Shown here: one piece after another, positions 35,270-46,205 of the stretch
Layout: each line of letters begins with the position of its first letter
Numbering within the stretch: the stretch's first letter is position 1
Source of the DNA: Cryptomeria japonica
Taxonomy: Eukaryota > Streptophyta > Pinopsida > Cupressales > Cupressaceae
Direction: 5' to 3'
Assembly (NCBI RefSeq): GCF_030272615.1
Contig: NC_081415.1
Coordinates: 374,623,392-374,687,391, forward strand
DNA: 64,000 nt
Notes under the pieces: generated by a model
Databases searched by the model: none
The model's input: only the letters and a program-made list of their open reading frames with translations
Told to the model about the DNA's origin: nothing
Program-made: the position numbers and the translations under genes

Positions 35270-37048
35270 ATGCCGGTTTGGACTAGAGCTCAATACAGGC
35301 AATTCAGAAAACAACAAAAACAAATGGAAGAAGATAATTCAATGTTCCAAACTTTTGGGTATACGGATGTTGATGAAGAAGCAGTTAATAACACCATTAG
35401 AGACCTTGAGAAAGATTTCAAATTTGACAAACTAATGGAAAAGTTATTAGAGAAACAAAAAAAAATACATTTTAATGTTGGCAAAATCAGGAGCTAAATT
35501 GCCACAAGACTTTAATGTAGAAATCTTGAAACAAGATGCATAGACAAGTAATAATCAAAACACAGATGGTCCAAATAATGAGGATGTAAATAAAGTCAAC
35601 CATGAGGAAACAAGAGGAGATAAAACAAGAAAAGACCACGATGATACAAGAAGAGAGCGTAGTGATAGAAGAACTGATAAGGATACAAGGAGAATCTGTA
35701 TGGATAATCCTTTGTTAACTCTCACTCAACAAATGCAAACCTTACAACAACAAATACAGGATATGCAGAATGGAATGAGTTCCAAGAAGTATTCATTAGA
35801 GGATATTTGTCCATATCCTTTTGATAAAAGTTTAAATATGATATCATTCCCATAACATTGTGAAATCCCTAAATATGATAAATACGATGGAAAATTTGAT
35901 CCTCAATATCACATTAGGGAATTTTTCACTATGAGTATGGAATTTGCACACGATGAAACTTACCTGATGCGTTTATTCCCTAGGAATTTAAATGGACAAT
36001 CAATGGAATGGTTCTCAAGACTACCATCTGGAATCATATCTTTTGAAGAACTTGTGAATAGATTTATCTCACAATACTCCTACAATGTAATAAATGAGAT
36101 AACAATGCAGGATTTATGCAATGTTAAGCAAAAGAATGGTGAATCTTTCATGATCTTCTTACATTGATGGAAACAAATGTTTAATAGGTATCCAAGAGAT
36201 GTACCTGATCAAGAGAAAATGGACATATTCATTGACAACACTATCAGTGAAATGAGTTACCATCTAAAAATGCAATGTCCTCCTTCTTTTGTCAAGATGA
36301 TTGAAAATGGTCTAAAAATAGAAGACGCAATGGTAAAGAAAGGAGAGCTAAAGCTTTACAATAAATCCTAAAATAACAAACACAACAACAACAACAACAA
36401 TAACAATGACAAACCTAAATTTTGGTCAAAGAATAGGAATGTTATCAATGGAGGAAATGACGACAATAATGCTACAAAACAACAACCAATCTTTAATCTA
36501 TCAAGTCAAATCCCAAAAATAACAATCAAGAGAATAGTAAATACAAGTCTTTCTTCTCCAATCCTTGCAGGAAATTCACAAACATTGGAGAACCCTTGGA
36601 ATTTGCTTTGAAAACTCTTCTTGCAAATAAATTGATTACTTTACCAGAAGCAAGAAACTACGAACCACAAGTCAAACCTAATTGGTGGAACGACAATCAT
36701 TTTTTCAATTACCATCAAAACAAAGGACACCAAACTAATGAATATCAAATATTTAAGCACCTTATCCAAGATTTAATCGATAATGGAACTATCACAATGG
36801 ATAGTCATAAGACAAACGAATCACATCTAGCCTTCAAAACTCCACTTCCAAACTATAAAAAAGGTGAACAATCTAAATCAAAATATGACAAAGGCAAAGC
36901 TAAAGTGAACTACACTTATACGTATGATGATGTGGTAAATGCCATCATCGTTAAAGATAACACACCTTTAGAACTAATCAACGTCATTATGAGAAGCAAA
37001 GCGAAGGTTACATTTCTAGGTATAACAAAGGAATCAACATCCACTTGA
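35270..37048 (+). pseudogene. Gypsy gag (element C)
   Basis: The Met at 35,270 (MPVWTRAQYRQFRKQQKQME) is a plausible start; a shift follows near 35,490. After an acidic and basic linker comes NPLLTLTQQMQTLQQQ and YSLEDICPYPFDKSL (35,710-35,835). The capsid core of the Retrotrans_gag family follows, with LMRLFPRNLNGQSMEWFSRL and FISQYSYN (35,960-36,090). The C-terminal His-rich segment FNYHQNKGHQTNEY with KHLIQDLIDNGTI (36,700-36,790) is typical of Tat-like gag. Stops at about 35,850, 36,165 and 36,371 break it. An AAC microsatellite-like tract at 36,375-36,405 encodes poly-Asn. Gag would form the particle. Confidence 0.85.
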
Positions 37049-37753
37049 CGACAATACAACTTAGTGGAATAATTGCAAATAATACCCACTCAAATATCAA
37101 TTTCGGAGCTCCTCAAAGTTTCACCTATGTATAAGGAAATTTTGGAAAAAGCTCTAACAGAAACAACAGTTTCAAAAGACCTGGATGTGGACCAGTTCCA
37201 AAACATGGTGGGACACCTTATAGCCTCTCATTGCTTATCATTTTCTGAAGATGATGACACATCCTTGCAACATCCTCAAAATGCTCCCTTACATGTTGAA
37301 GTCACCATTCAAAAAACTTATGTCAAACGCGTACTCATAGATGATGGAGCTGGCTTAAATATTTGTGCATTAAGTTTAATAAAGGCTTTGGGATATTCAG
37401 AAAATGCAGTAGATCCAAAGAAGAAAATAAATATTAAGGCCTATGATGAAGAAGAGTGTTCTTCTAAAGGAACTGTGGTGTTACCAATCAAAATAGGACC
37501 TGTGGAAAGGAATACATTATGCCAGGTTTTAGATTTGATTCTATCTTATAGCATTCTTCTGGGAAGACCATGGATTCACAACATGCAAGCAGTTCCTTCT
37601 ACATATCACCAATGTGTAAAGTTTCATCATGAGGGACAAGAAGTCACTATAATTGCAAACTCCAGCCAATATTGTAATAATCTGAAGCAAACACAAGATA
37701 CAAGAGTTCTGCATAACAGAAAATCAGGCTATCCCACCAAAGAAATTCAATAA
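37049..37753 (+). pseudogene. Retroviral-type aspartic protease (element C)
   Basis: The frame from about 37,073 to 37,753 begins with a helical linker (TQISISELLKVSPMYKEIL). It then holds the protease-like domain with VKRVLIDDGAGLNICALSLI at about 37,320-37,380. The expected catalytic motif in plant Tat-type gag-proteases is D-G-G-A; here it reads D-D-G-A, so a substitution may have affected it. The flap region and the ILLGRPWIH block (37,550-37,580) follow. It lies between gag and the G-patch segment and would process the polyprotein. Confidence 0.8.
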
Positions 37754-37897
37754 AAATTATGGGAAACCTTTGAGAAAAAGCTCAAATTAAATGATGAAGG
37801 AATGGGAAAATATTCTTTACATAGCTTGCCACTTTCACCTAAATCATATGGAAAGCCTACAATGTTCAACCACGGATATCAATAAAAATCAGTCAAA

Positions 37898-38215
37898 ATG
37901 TTTGATGGAGCATTTGTTAGAGTTGGAACACTTGCAGAAGAAACTGAAGACAAGGACATTCTTAGTTGGTTGTACAAAGATGAAAATGAAACTATAGCAA
38001 GAGTTGTAGAAGTCAATATTCCCATAGAGCAATATGGCAATGGTTATAAGATCATGCAAAAAATAGGATATGAAGGAAAAGGACCAATTGGTAAGTGACA
38101 TGAAGGTATTTCAAAACCTATTTGTCCTCACTCACAATCTAAAGAAGATAAATCAAGACTTGGATATCCAAAATCAAATAAAAAATAGAATAATTATCAA
38201 CAACCAAGGTGGAGA
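37898..38215 (+). pseudogene. G-patch-like segment of pol (element C)
   Basis: After the protease the frame reads GNGYKIMQKIGYEGKGPIGK. It then crosses a TGA at 38,096 and goes on with EGISKPICPHSQ and a GY-containing end. Spacing of the glycines and aromatics fits a G-patch, a glycine-rich RNA-interacting module also known after the protease in some retroviruses and plant Gypsy elements. The domain is about 45 residues long. The stop makes this copy defective. Confidence 0.65.
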
Positions 38216-38407
38216 AAGAAAGCAGGCCCTAAAGAACCATGGCAAGAAAAGCTACACCAAGTAGTAGAAATAGTAGCCAACAAACAAAAACAAGAAGAAT
38301 GTGAGAAATAGCAAGAAGAACTTGCGATCAAAAGAGCTGAAGAATCTTGCAAACAAGTTAAAGGAATACAAACAAGTGTTGAATCTGAGCAAGATATTCC
38401 AGAAGCA

Positions 38408-39683
38408 GTGAAAGAAGAGATGGCCAAAATCAGAGAACTATTTACACCACACAATATCCCTATATGGCATAGTGGTGTAATCCTAGATAATGGTTCAGAG
38501 ATAGATTCAAATGAATATGAATGGGGTCCAGATCTATCATCTAGTGTATCAAGTGAAGAAATGGATGAAGAGCAAGCGGCTATTACAAATTAAGACTCAT
38601 CTTTCACAAAACAAAGGATAGAGTTAGAAAGAAGATAAGAACTCATAATTCAGAGGAAAGAGGCATATACAAAACACCAAAAGAAAGAGGATGAAAAAGA
38701 ACAAAAAGTAACACCACAAGAAACACAAACAGTTATTGATCAAGTATCAGGAAATATCATATTTCTATCAAATGATGAGAAAGATGTACCAAGGTATGGA
38801 AGAACTAATATATAGACAAGCAGGATTGACTATTAGTCCAGAAGAAGCTAAGTTTGAGAGAAGACAGAAGATAGCAAAAGAATCCTCTATGTCATGTACA
38901 CAAGTATGTCAACTTCAAAATATAAATGAGTCTATTGAAATTAATCAAGAAGGAACTTGCAGTATTAAAGATATATGTGTTGATATAATTCATTCATTTG
39001 AGGGACAAACATCAAATGAAGAATCACTTGATTGTGAACCACAAAATACCAATATTGATTTTGTTAGATTTGATTGGAGAGAACTTGGGAGAGACTATCC
39101 TCAAGAACGTTCTACCTATGACATTACCTACTCTATGCCAAATTATGACTATTATGTCATGAACCTTGAAGCACCTAATAGTGACGATGACTATAACTTA
39201 CCACTTCTTGATCCAAAACTAATTGATTGGGATAACCTAGAAAACCCTGAATTGGATGTCTTTTCCAATGACCATGACTTAGTTGTATATCTTAATGTTG
39301 TTGAACCCATAAAACCTAAGATATCTTCCATCATGGAATCCAGTAACATTTCTTGCAGTCGGGAGAATGCCAAACTTTCTAGTCGCAAAATTGAAATAAA
39401 ACAAGAAAAAAGACTTAGTGCTGAAAAGCATTTCATGGCAACACTAGATCAATCAAGAGGAAAAATAAATGATGTATCTGACAATCAAAACCTCTTTGAG
39501 GCACCAGAAGATGGAAAATTTGACATCCTCTCTGCATATTTTCAGGAGAGATATGTTATTCTAATAGAGCCAATAAAAGCAATAAACATTGGCACAACAA
39601 AGGATTCAAAGATACTTCATCTTGATGCATCATTATCAGATGAAGAAAGGAAAGAATACATAGAATTCTTCAGACAAAGATAG
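38408..39683 (+). pseudogene. Linker between G-patch and RT of element C
   Basis: Two open stretches (38,408-38,593 and 38,736-39,683) encode an acidic, low-complexity linker, e.g. MAKIRELFTPHNIPIWHSG and EYEWGPDLSSSVSSEEMDEE. The second ends with ILHLDASLSDEERKEYIEFF, the usual lead-in to Gypsy RT. No catalytic motif is seen. A stop at 39,681 separates it from RT. Confidence 0.6.
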
Positions 39684-39710
39684 GTAAATTTTTCTTGGTC
39701 CTATGTAGAC

Positions 39711-40812
39711 ATGTCAGGACTTTATCTAGATCTTATCATGCATCATCTCAATGTGGATCTAAAAGAAAAACCAGTTAAACAAAAGCTAAGGAAGATGCAT
39801 CCACACATCACTCTCCTTGTAAAAGCTGAGCTAAAGAAACTATTGGATGTGGGTTTCATAAGACCTGTTGCCTATTCAGAATGGGTTTCAAGCATTGTGC
39901 CAGTGTCAACGCCAGATAAAATCATAAGAGTCTACAGCGATTTCATAGATTTGAACAAGGCATGTCCCAAAGGTGATTTCCCACTACCCAATATTGATAT
40001 AATTGTGGACTTATCAGCAGAACATGAGATGTTTTCCATTAATGGATGGATTCTCAGGATACAATCAAATAAGAATTGCCCCTAAAGATCAAGAAAAGAC
40101 AACATTCACGTGTGCATGGGGTACTTACTGCTGGAATGTTATGCCATTTGGGCTTAAGAATGCAGGAGCAACTTATCAAAGAGCCATGGCAACAATTTTT
40201 CATGATATGGTGCATACATTTATGGAAGATTATGTAGATGATATAATTGCAAAATCTCATACAAGGAAAGAACATTTGAACATCTTGGGAAAGATCTTTG
40301 ATAGGCTCGAACAATATCAGTTAAGATTGAATCCAAAGAAATGTGCATTTGCAGTAACCTCTGGAAAACTTCTTGGGTACATTATATCAGCTCATAGAAT
40401 TGAATTAGATCCACAAAAAATCAAAGCTATCATGGAAATGGAGTCGCCTAGAAACATAAGTCAATTGCATTCTCTACAAGGAAGATTGCAATCAATCAAA
40501 AGATTTGTCTCTCAATTAGCAGATAGATGTCATCCATTCACTCATCTTTTACATAATAATGTTCCATTCAAATGGGATCATAAGTGCAAAGAAGCTTTTA
40601 TGCAAATTAAAGAATATCTTATGAATCCTCCAGTACTTATATCACCAATCAAAGGGAAACCATTGTTGCTTTACATCTCAGTGACAAATGTATCATTAGG
40701 AGCTCTTTTAGCATAGCATGATGAAGAAGGTAAAGAAAGAGAAGTGTATTACATCAGTAGAACACCTGTAGGCTATGAATTAAACTATACATCTGTAGAG
40801 AGACATGCCTAG
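39711..40812 (+). pseudogene. Gypsy reverse transcriptase and RNase H start (element C)
   Basis: The RT blocks are VKQKLRKMHPHI, VGFIRPVAYSEWVSSIVPV and NKACPKGDFPLPNID (39,770-40,000). A one-base shift near 40,035 leads into LMDGFSGYNQIRIAPKDQEK and MPFGLKNAGATYQRAM. The catalytic box EDYVDDIIAKS is intact at about 40,225-40,255, followed by LRLNPKKCAFAVTSGKLLGY. The thumb and connection region passes into RNase H (PLLLYISVTNVSLGALLA) and a TAG at 40,714. A short continuation with YYISRTPVGYELNYTSVERH ends at 40,810. The rest of RNase H and all integrase are absent. Confidence 0.9.
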
Positions 40813-40890
40813 TAGTTATCTACCCCTGAAGGTGATTGGTTTGATGATCCTATCAATTCCATCCATCTCAATAAATTCTATGCTTGAGAT
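40813..40890 (+). pseudogene. Truncated pol tail after the integrase deletion (element C)
   Basis: The frame after the TAG reads TPEGDWFDDPINSIHLNKFY and stops. The DPIN....LNKFY pattern looks like the very end of a Tat-like polyprotein. If so, an internal deletion joined early RNase H to the pol terminus near 40,812. This is inference. Confidence 0.45.
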
Positions 40891-42050
40891 ATAAAGTTCT
40901 GAAGAAATCAATAAAAAACATATAAAGTCCTGAAGAAATCAGTAAAAATCAGAAAAGCAAAAAATCCCTAAAAAAACATAAAGCGGTGAAAATAGAAGAA
41001 AAAAATCAAAATATGGAAAAAATGCAATAAATTTAGACAATGAAAACTTGGTAAATAGGCGCTATCTAAAAGTGGGATCTTCCATCTATGAGATCGCTTC
41101 GCACACCTATCCACTCCATCCTATTTGCATCTATTGCTTCCATCTATCTTAGCTCATCCATTTATCTTTTGCATCCATTGCTTTGAACCATTAGCAGGAA
41201 ATATGCAACTTACCAATAGTTGTCAATCTTTGACATACTTAGAATGGTCATTGTCTTGGATTTTATCAATCATATCTACATTATATCCCACAATGGTTTG
41301 GATCTTGATCAATTTGTACATCCATAATAAAGTTTTGTTTTCGCTGGGGGCAAAATCCTAAATTCCTTTTTGCTAAGGTGATCTTTTAAATCTTTAAAAA
41401 TCCAAAACATTCGGAAAACTTAGAAAAACCAAAAACACCTAGGGTTTTGAAATAGATAACGAGCAACAAGGCAATGAGGATCAATGCATTTTGTAACAAC
41501 TGAATCATGAAACTCAGAAAATGAGGAAAAAAACAACAAGTAATAAAGTATTATCAAAGATCACTCATCAAGATGATTATATAAGTTAATGACCATGAGA
41601 ACATGTGAATGGCATACAAGATTTAGTGTTTATATCTTGATTTTATTGCTAATCATGTACTCTATGCGACTCAAGGATGTCCATAACTAGAGAAGCATGA
41701 TGGGGCATGATTGTTTTCTTTGTTTGATGTATGTGTTTTATCTCTTATTAAGGTATGTACTTGTCTAAGGATATGATCGTCAAAAGATCAAGAAGGATGT
41801 TCCGAGTCACGCATGAAAGGAGATAATCCTTGTCTGTTCTGCAAGAAATACTCAGGTCAGCTTGATTCATCATATTAAGTTGCTTGTATAAACTTGCTAT
41901 ATTAAAATCCATGTAAGAAATACTCAGGTCAGCTTGAATCATTATGTCAAGTTGCTTGTATTTTCTTATAACATTTCAAATGCTCAATGATAAAATCAAA
42001 CACTGTTATAAGACAACATATGAATAATGGAAGTATCATTTTAGTTAAAT
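40891..42050 (+). other. Non-coding region after pol of element C
   Basis: No coding frame is recognised. It includes GCTGGGGGCAAAATCC near 41,344, a purine-rich run similar to the tract before the 3' LTR, which could act as an internal polypurine tract. A 30-bp direct repeat (GAAATACTCAGGTCAGCTTG) occurs at about 41,845-41,864 and 41,917-41,936. Confidence 0.45.
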
Positions 42051-42860
42051 CATTTTTAGATTAGCTTATTAATTTGTCTGCATTATAAGCATTCATTGTC
42101 AGTTTCATTATAAGCATTTCATTCCATTTAGAGATAAATTGTCATAAATAAAGATTGATTATACTTGGACAAACAAAAACAATTTGCATTTGATCATTGT
42201 AGGTGCATTTATCTTTAGAACCATTTCAATCATCATTTATTTTATTTAGTTGCATTTCAATCGTTGTATTAGTTTGCATTCCATTAAGTGAATTTCATAA
42301 TCATGTAGTATATCATCATTATTTGCATTAGGATCATTATCATTTTAAGTTCATTTTTTACCATTAAATTCATTTAGTTGCAGCTTTGCATTTAGATTCA
42401 TTCATCGTAATCATTATAAAGCATTACATACAAGAATCAAAAACATTTCAGTGGATCATTTGCATTTCAAAATCATTATATGCATACACATTAAAAATAA
42501 AATAATCAACATATATTTGCATGTGTAATAATTAGAAACATTCTCCTATAGATCATTACATTTGCATCATTTAAGTAAAGCATATCATTTAAGTTAGTAA
42601 TCAATTTCATTGGCATCCATGATCATCAAAATCAAAAATCAATTGCATTTTGCATTTCATCATCATTGCATCATATAGAGCATCATCATCATGAAATTAA
42701 AGGAAAGAAAAGATCATCATAACATCATCCATGTAATCAATGCACATAGATCATCATCATATAGAGTAACATGCATAATAAACCAAAGATCATCATATAG
42801 AGTCCATGTCTGCATATAGATCATCATAAAATAATAAAAATGCCAAGTATACAACGATAT
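42051..42860. repeat. Low-complexity CATT/ATCATC-rich region of element C
   Basis: Words of the type TTGCATTT, TTTCATTATAAGCATT and ATCATCATATAGAG recur irregularly; the last occurs at about 42,668, 42,753 and 42,790. It lies just beyond the end of the antisense reading region, so it would be the 3' untranslated part of that transcript. Confidence 0.6.
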
Positions 42861-42923
42861 CAGATCAATAATAAAATACAAGTGCCCCATCAATATAAAT
42901 CAAGTCAAGGTTGTCATGTGCCA

Positions 42924-45016
42924 CTACCACCTGACTTTGTCTGTCTCTGTGGTTGTGGGCAAGAAGATCCTCCAGATGGTTGTCCCCCCATCACCATTCC
43001 TCTGAGGAGGTCCCATGACTCCATCGCTGCTAGTATTCATCCTCACATTAGTATGGTAGCTACCTGCCCTCTGAATATCTATGACTAAATCCTTATATAA
43101 TCGTCGCCAGTGTGTTGTCTCCTTCCTAGCCTGAAATAGTGCTATGACGATATCAGTTGAGAGAGTGCCAGATCCAACCTGTTGAATGTGATCAAGAAGA
43201 CCTTGAGTATCATGTTGTCTCCTAACAACTTTGTCTCTCTCTGTCATGAGTGTCTGCACCTGTACCCTAAGCTGATCTATCTATGCTCTGAGACTATCCA
43301 AGGTCTCCTACTCTAGCACATCTTGTTGAGGAACATGATCTTGAATCCCCTCATCTCCATCTCCCTCTCCACCTACTGAAATCTCAACCAGAGTAGCCCT
43401 CAAGACCCATCGTCTAATGAGAGGAACATGATCCTCTAAATCCTCCTCCTCTCCACCATGAGCTGCAATAACCCTAGGATTTGGCTGAATCTGACCAAAA
43501 TCAATGCCTCTCCCGCAACCCCCATCGAGTCCAGTGCTCCTGCCTCCTCATGTAGAGGGTAATCCTCTCACTAATCTCATACCTGTCCTGCTTGTATCCC
43601 TCCCAATCTGTCCTGCAAATCCTCCTCCCATGGGAAGTGGTCTCCCAAACCTGCCAACCAATCTAAAAGGTCCTCCATGGACTCTCAATTGACCTCCTCT
43701 CTGTCCAGGTCTCCTACTGCCTTTGCCTTCATCTCCTCCCTCATCTCCCTCACCTCCAGCCTGTCGAGCAGCTCTAAGCTCTTGTCTTCATCTTTGTCTC
43801 CTAATGATGGGATCATCTAAATCATCCTCCTCATCTCCTAAGCTGGGAGGAGGGTCTATTGGATTGGTAATCCAAGGAAAAGGTTATGCAAGCATGTACT
43901 GAGCATAATCCACAGTCACCCCAGGATCTAGAATGTGTAATATCAAATCATAAGCTACCCTAGGAGTAGCCAAAAACTCTGTGTGTGCTATCTCAAAAGA
44001 CAAAAAAGGTCTCCAATCTTGCCTATCTGTGTACCGCCGTGCATATATAGTGACACCAGTAGGCATGTGTTGAATGATACCAAATTGTCTCAAAATACAA
44101 CTCATCAATTATCGCTCAACAATGTATGGAGTACGACCAATCAAATATCTACTTTACAAAATATATGGTAATGTTTGTGCATCATCCATCCATGGCTCAC
44201 AATCAATATAGGGTCTCCAAATGACGCTATCCAGTGAATCCAAAACCTAACGCCAATAATCCATCTTACCCAACTTATGTTGAGTAAGGATACCTGCATA
44301 TAAATAGACATATGGCTACCTCTCACCACAGACTCTATGATGGATAGGCCGAGTAATAGCAATGTGCTCCCAGCACCAGATCTGTAAAAGTGTGCATCCT
44401 TTAGACAAACTAGCACTGTCATCAAAAATAACCTGATGAATATCATAATATAAATGAGTAAGTATGCAAACACCCCATGCATATCGAGTCTAATGCTACA
44501 TCATTCTCAATAGAATCTCACCCCAACCAACAATGAAACCTTGACATCTCCTATCTGGACAGATAAATCTGCCAATCAAACCTGCAAGAATCACTAGGAG
44601 AGTCTCGTAGTACATGATCATATCCTCCCATCAAATCTCTCCTCTAGAAATGCTCTCATCACCAAATACGACTCTGCAAGCCTTTGTCCCTCCAATATCT
44701 TGAAAATCATACTGGACTAACTCACCAGTCATGGGGATGTGAAGAATCCTGTAGACATCCTCGAGTGTCACACTAATCTCACTAGTAGGCAGGTGGAAAG
44801 TGCTATGCTCGCTATGTCATCTCTCTGCTAAGGTAGTCAACAATCCCCTATTATGGGTAATATCAGGCATGTATAACAAATGGCGTAATCCACAGGCATT
44901 TATATGTCTAATCTCAGTCTGTGTAAGCTCTGACACTAAATGACGCATGGTCGGTAATTTCCCCCGACACTGGAGAACATCGAGTTTCTCCTGTTTAACA
45001 AGAGAATTTGATATCT
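42924..45016 (-). pseudogene. Antisense reading region with a plant mobile domain (element C)
   Basis: Read on the minus strand from about 45,016. The first part has LRHLLYMPDITHNRGLLTTL, then STFHLPTSEISVTLEDVYRI and LHIPMTGELV (44,880-44,740). Further on come RYAWGVCILTHLYYDI and GCTLLQIWCWEHIAITRP (44,490-44,330). These are the conserved blocks of the plant mobile domain (PF10536), known from MAIL-type plant proteins and from antisense ORFs of plant Gypsy elements. The expected Trp after LAER is a stop, and several other stops break the frame. The C-terminal part (43,880-42,924) is arginine/glycine- and proline-rich, followed by a coiled-coil segment. It is convergent with pol. The role in the element is unknown; a helper or silencing-evasion role has been speculated for such domains. 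Confidence 0.82.
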
Positions 45017-45408
45017 ATCAATCATCTATCTATCAAATTAGAGAGATCGCTAATCTATCAATCTACCAAACAAATGATCAATCACATCAATAAATGGTAA
45101 ATCTTTTCAACCAAGCAAATTAGGCTATCAAAATCAACCTAAAACTATCAATCATGGTTTTCTATCAATCAATGAGTTCAATCAAACTCTATTATGCTCT
45201 TCATCAGAAACCGAATTGGTATCTTAGAGCTAATCTATCAATCTACCAATCAATCAATCGTTTATCCTATCAATAAAAATTATCAAAAAATTATGTCAAT
45301 CAAGACATCAATTGAATACCTATCAATCACATTTGTGCATCAAAATGTCTAAATCAAATCATTGAATTGAATTTTAACATGGACAAAATCAAACAAATTC
45401 ATCTAAAG
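45017..45408 (-). other. Leader of the antisense gene of C, proximal part
   Basis: AT-rich DNA with repeated ATCAATC/CTATCAATC words on the plus strand at 45,015-45,340. No coding frame is seen. Confidence 0.45.
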
Positions 45409-45720
45409 CAAATGTGCTACTCTTCAAGACAAAAGTGTTATTCTATTGACCACGGGAGCTAAATCTTTCAAAAGTGCTAACCTTTTTAACATATGCGCTA
45501 ACACACATGTTAAAAGCATTAAATCTTTCAAAATCGCTAACCTTTTTCACATATGCATGAACACATTGATCAAAAGAAAGAAATATTGAAAAGCACTAAC
45601 ATTCAAAATAAATGCGGTAACCAAACATTCAAAAGCATTAAATTAACAAAAGTGAGAACCTAAAAAGAAAATGTGAAAACCTATGAAGCAAAAGCGCCAA
45701 CATGCAAAATCGAAAATCGA
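45409..45720 (-). repeat. Antisense-leader array: same repeat as arrays 1 and 2, inverted
   Basis: On the plus strand, units related to CAAAAGCGCTAACCT start at 45,409, 45,430, 45,451, 45,469, 45,490, 45,511, 45,529, 45,550, 45,571, 45,588, 45,609, 45,630, 45,647, 45,667, 45,689 and 45,705. Spacings run 21, 21, 18 repeatedly, giving a 60-bp superunit, before becoming irregular. The reverse complement, AGGTTAGCGCTTTTG, is the consensus of the sense-leader arrays. It therefore faces the antisense gene as arrays 1 and 2 face gag. Confidence 0.8.
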
Positions 45721-46191
45721 AAAATTAAAAACAAACCATAAAACGTGTCGAAAAATAAGGAAATTGGTACAGAAAGTTGCAAACAAGCTTGGGATAACGT
45801 ACATACCGGATAACCATACTCAAGAGGATACGCACTCAAATTGATGGTTCTCAAACGAAATCACCATTTTGCAAACTCAACAAGACAATTCTATTCACTC
45901 CACAAGCTGACAAGGATGCAAATAAGGATAAAATTAACCTAGGTTAATTTTATAATTACCATTTGAAAGAGTAATTAATGCTTTTAAGTGGGGCAATTTT
46001 ATTTATTTTTCACAAATAAATTTAATTGAAGGACCTTTTCAATTATCGTGAGATTAATCGCTTATCCAAATTTTTCAACAATTTCACGATCAATCTCCCG
46101 TGGGGGCACACAATTAGGATTTTTATCTCCATCAAGCGCATTATTGAGACTTGATTTAATCTTTGAAACAATATTGTCTCAACATCATTTC
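45721..46191. other. Region between the antisense array and the polypurine tract of C
   Basis: No gene is recognised. By position it should hold the promoter of the antisense transcript (minus strand), but I cannot mark a convincing TATA box. Confidence 0.4.
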
Positions 46192-46205
46192 AAAGAGGGG
46201 CAAAA
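46192..46205 (+). promoter_or_regulatory. Polypurine tract of element C
   Basis: AAAGAGGGGCAAAA directly precedes the 3' LTR. Confidence 0.85.

Noticed and set aside
43504-43692. Plus-strand proline-rich open frame
   Set aside because: It is opposite the Arg/Gly- and Pro-rich part of the antisense mobile-domain region and has no homologue I recognise.
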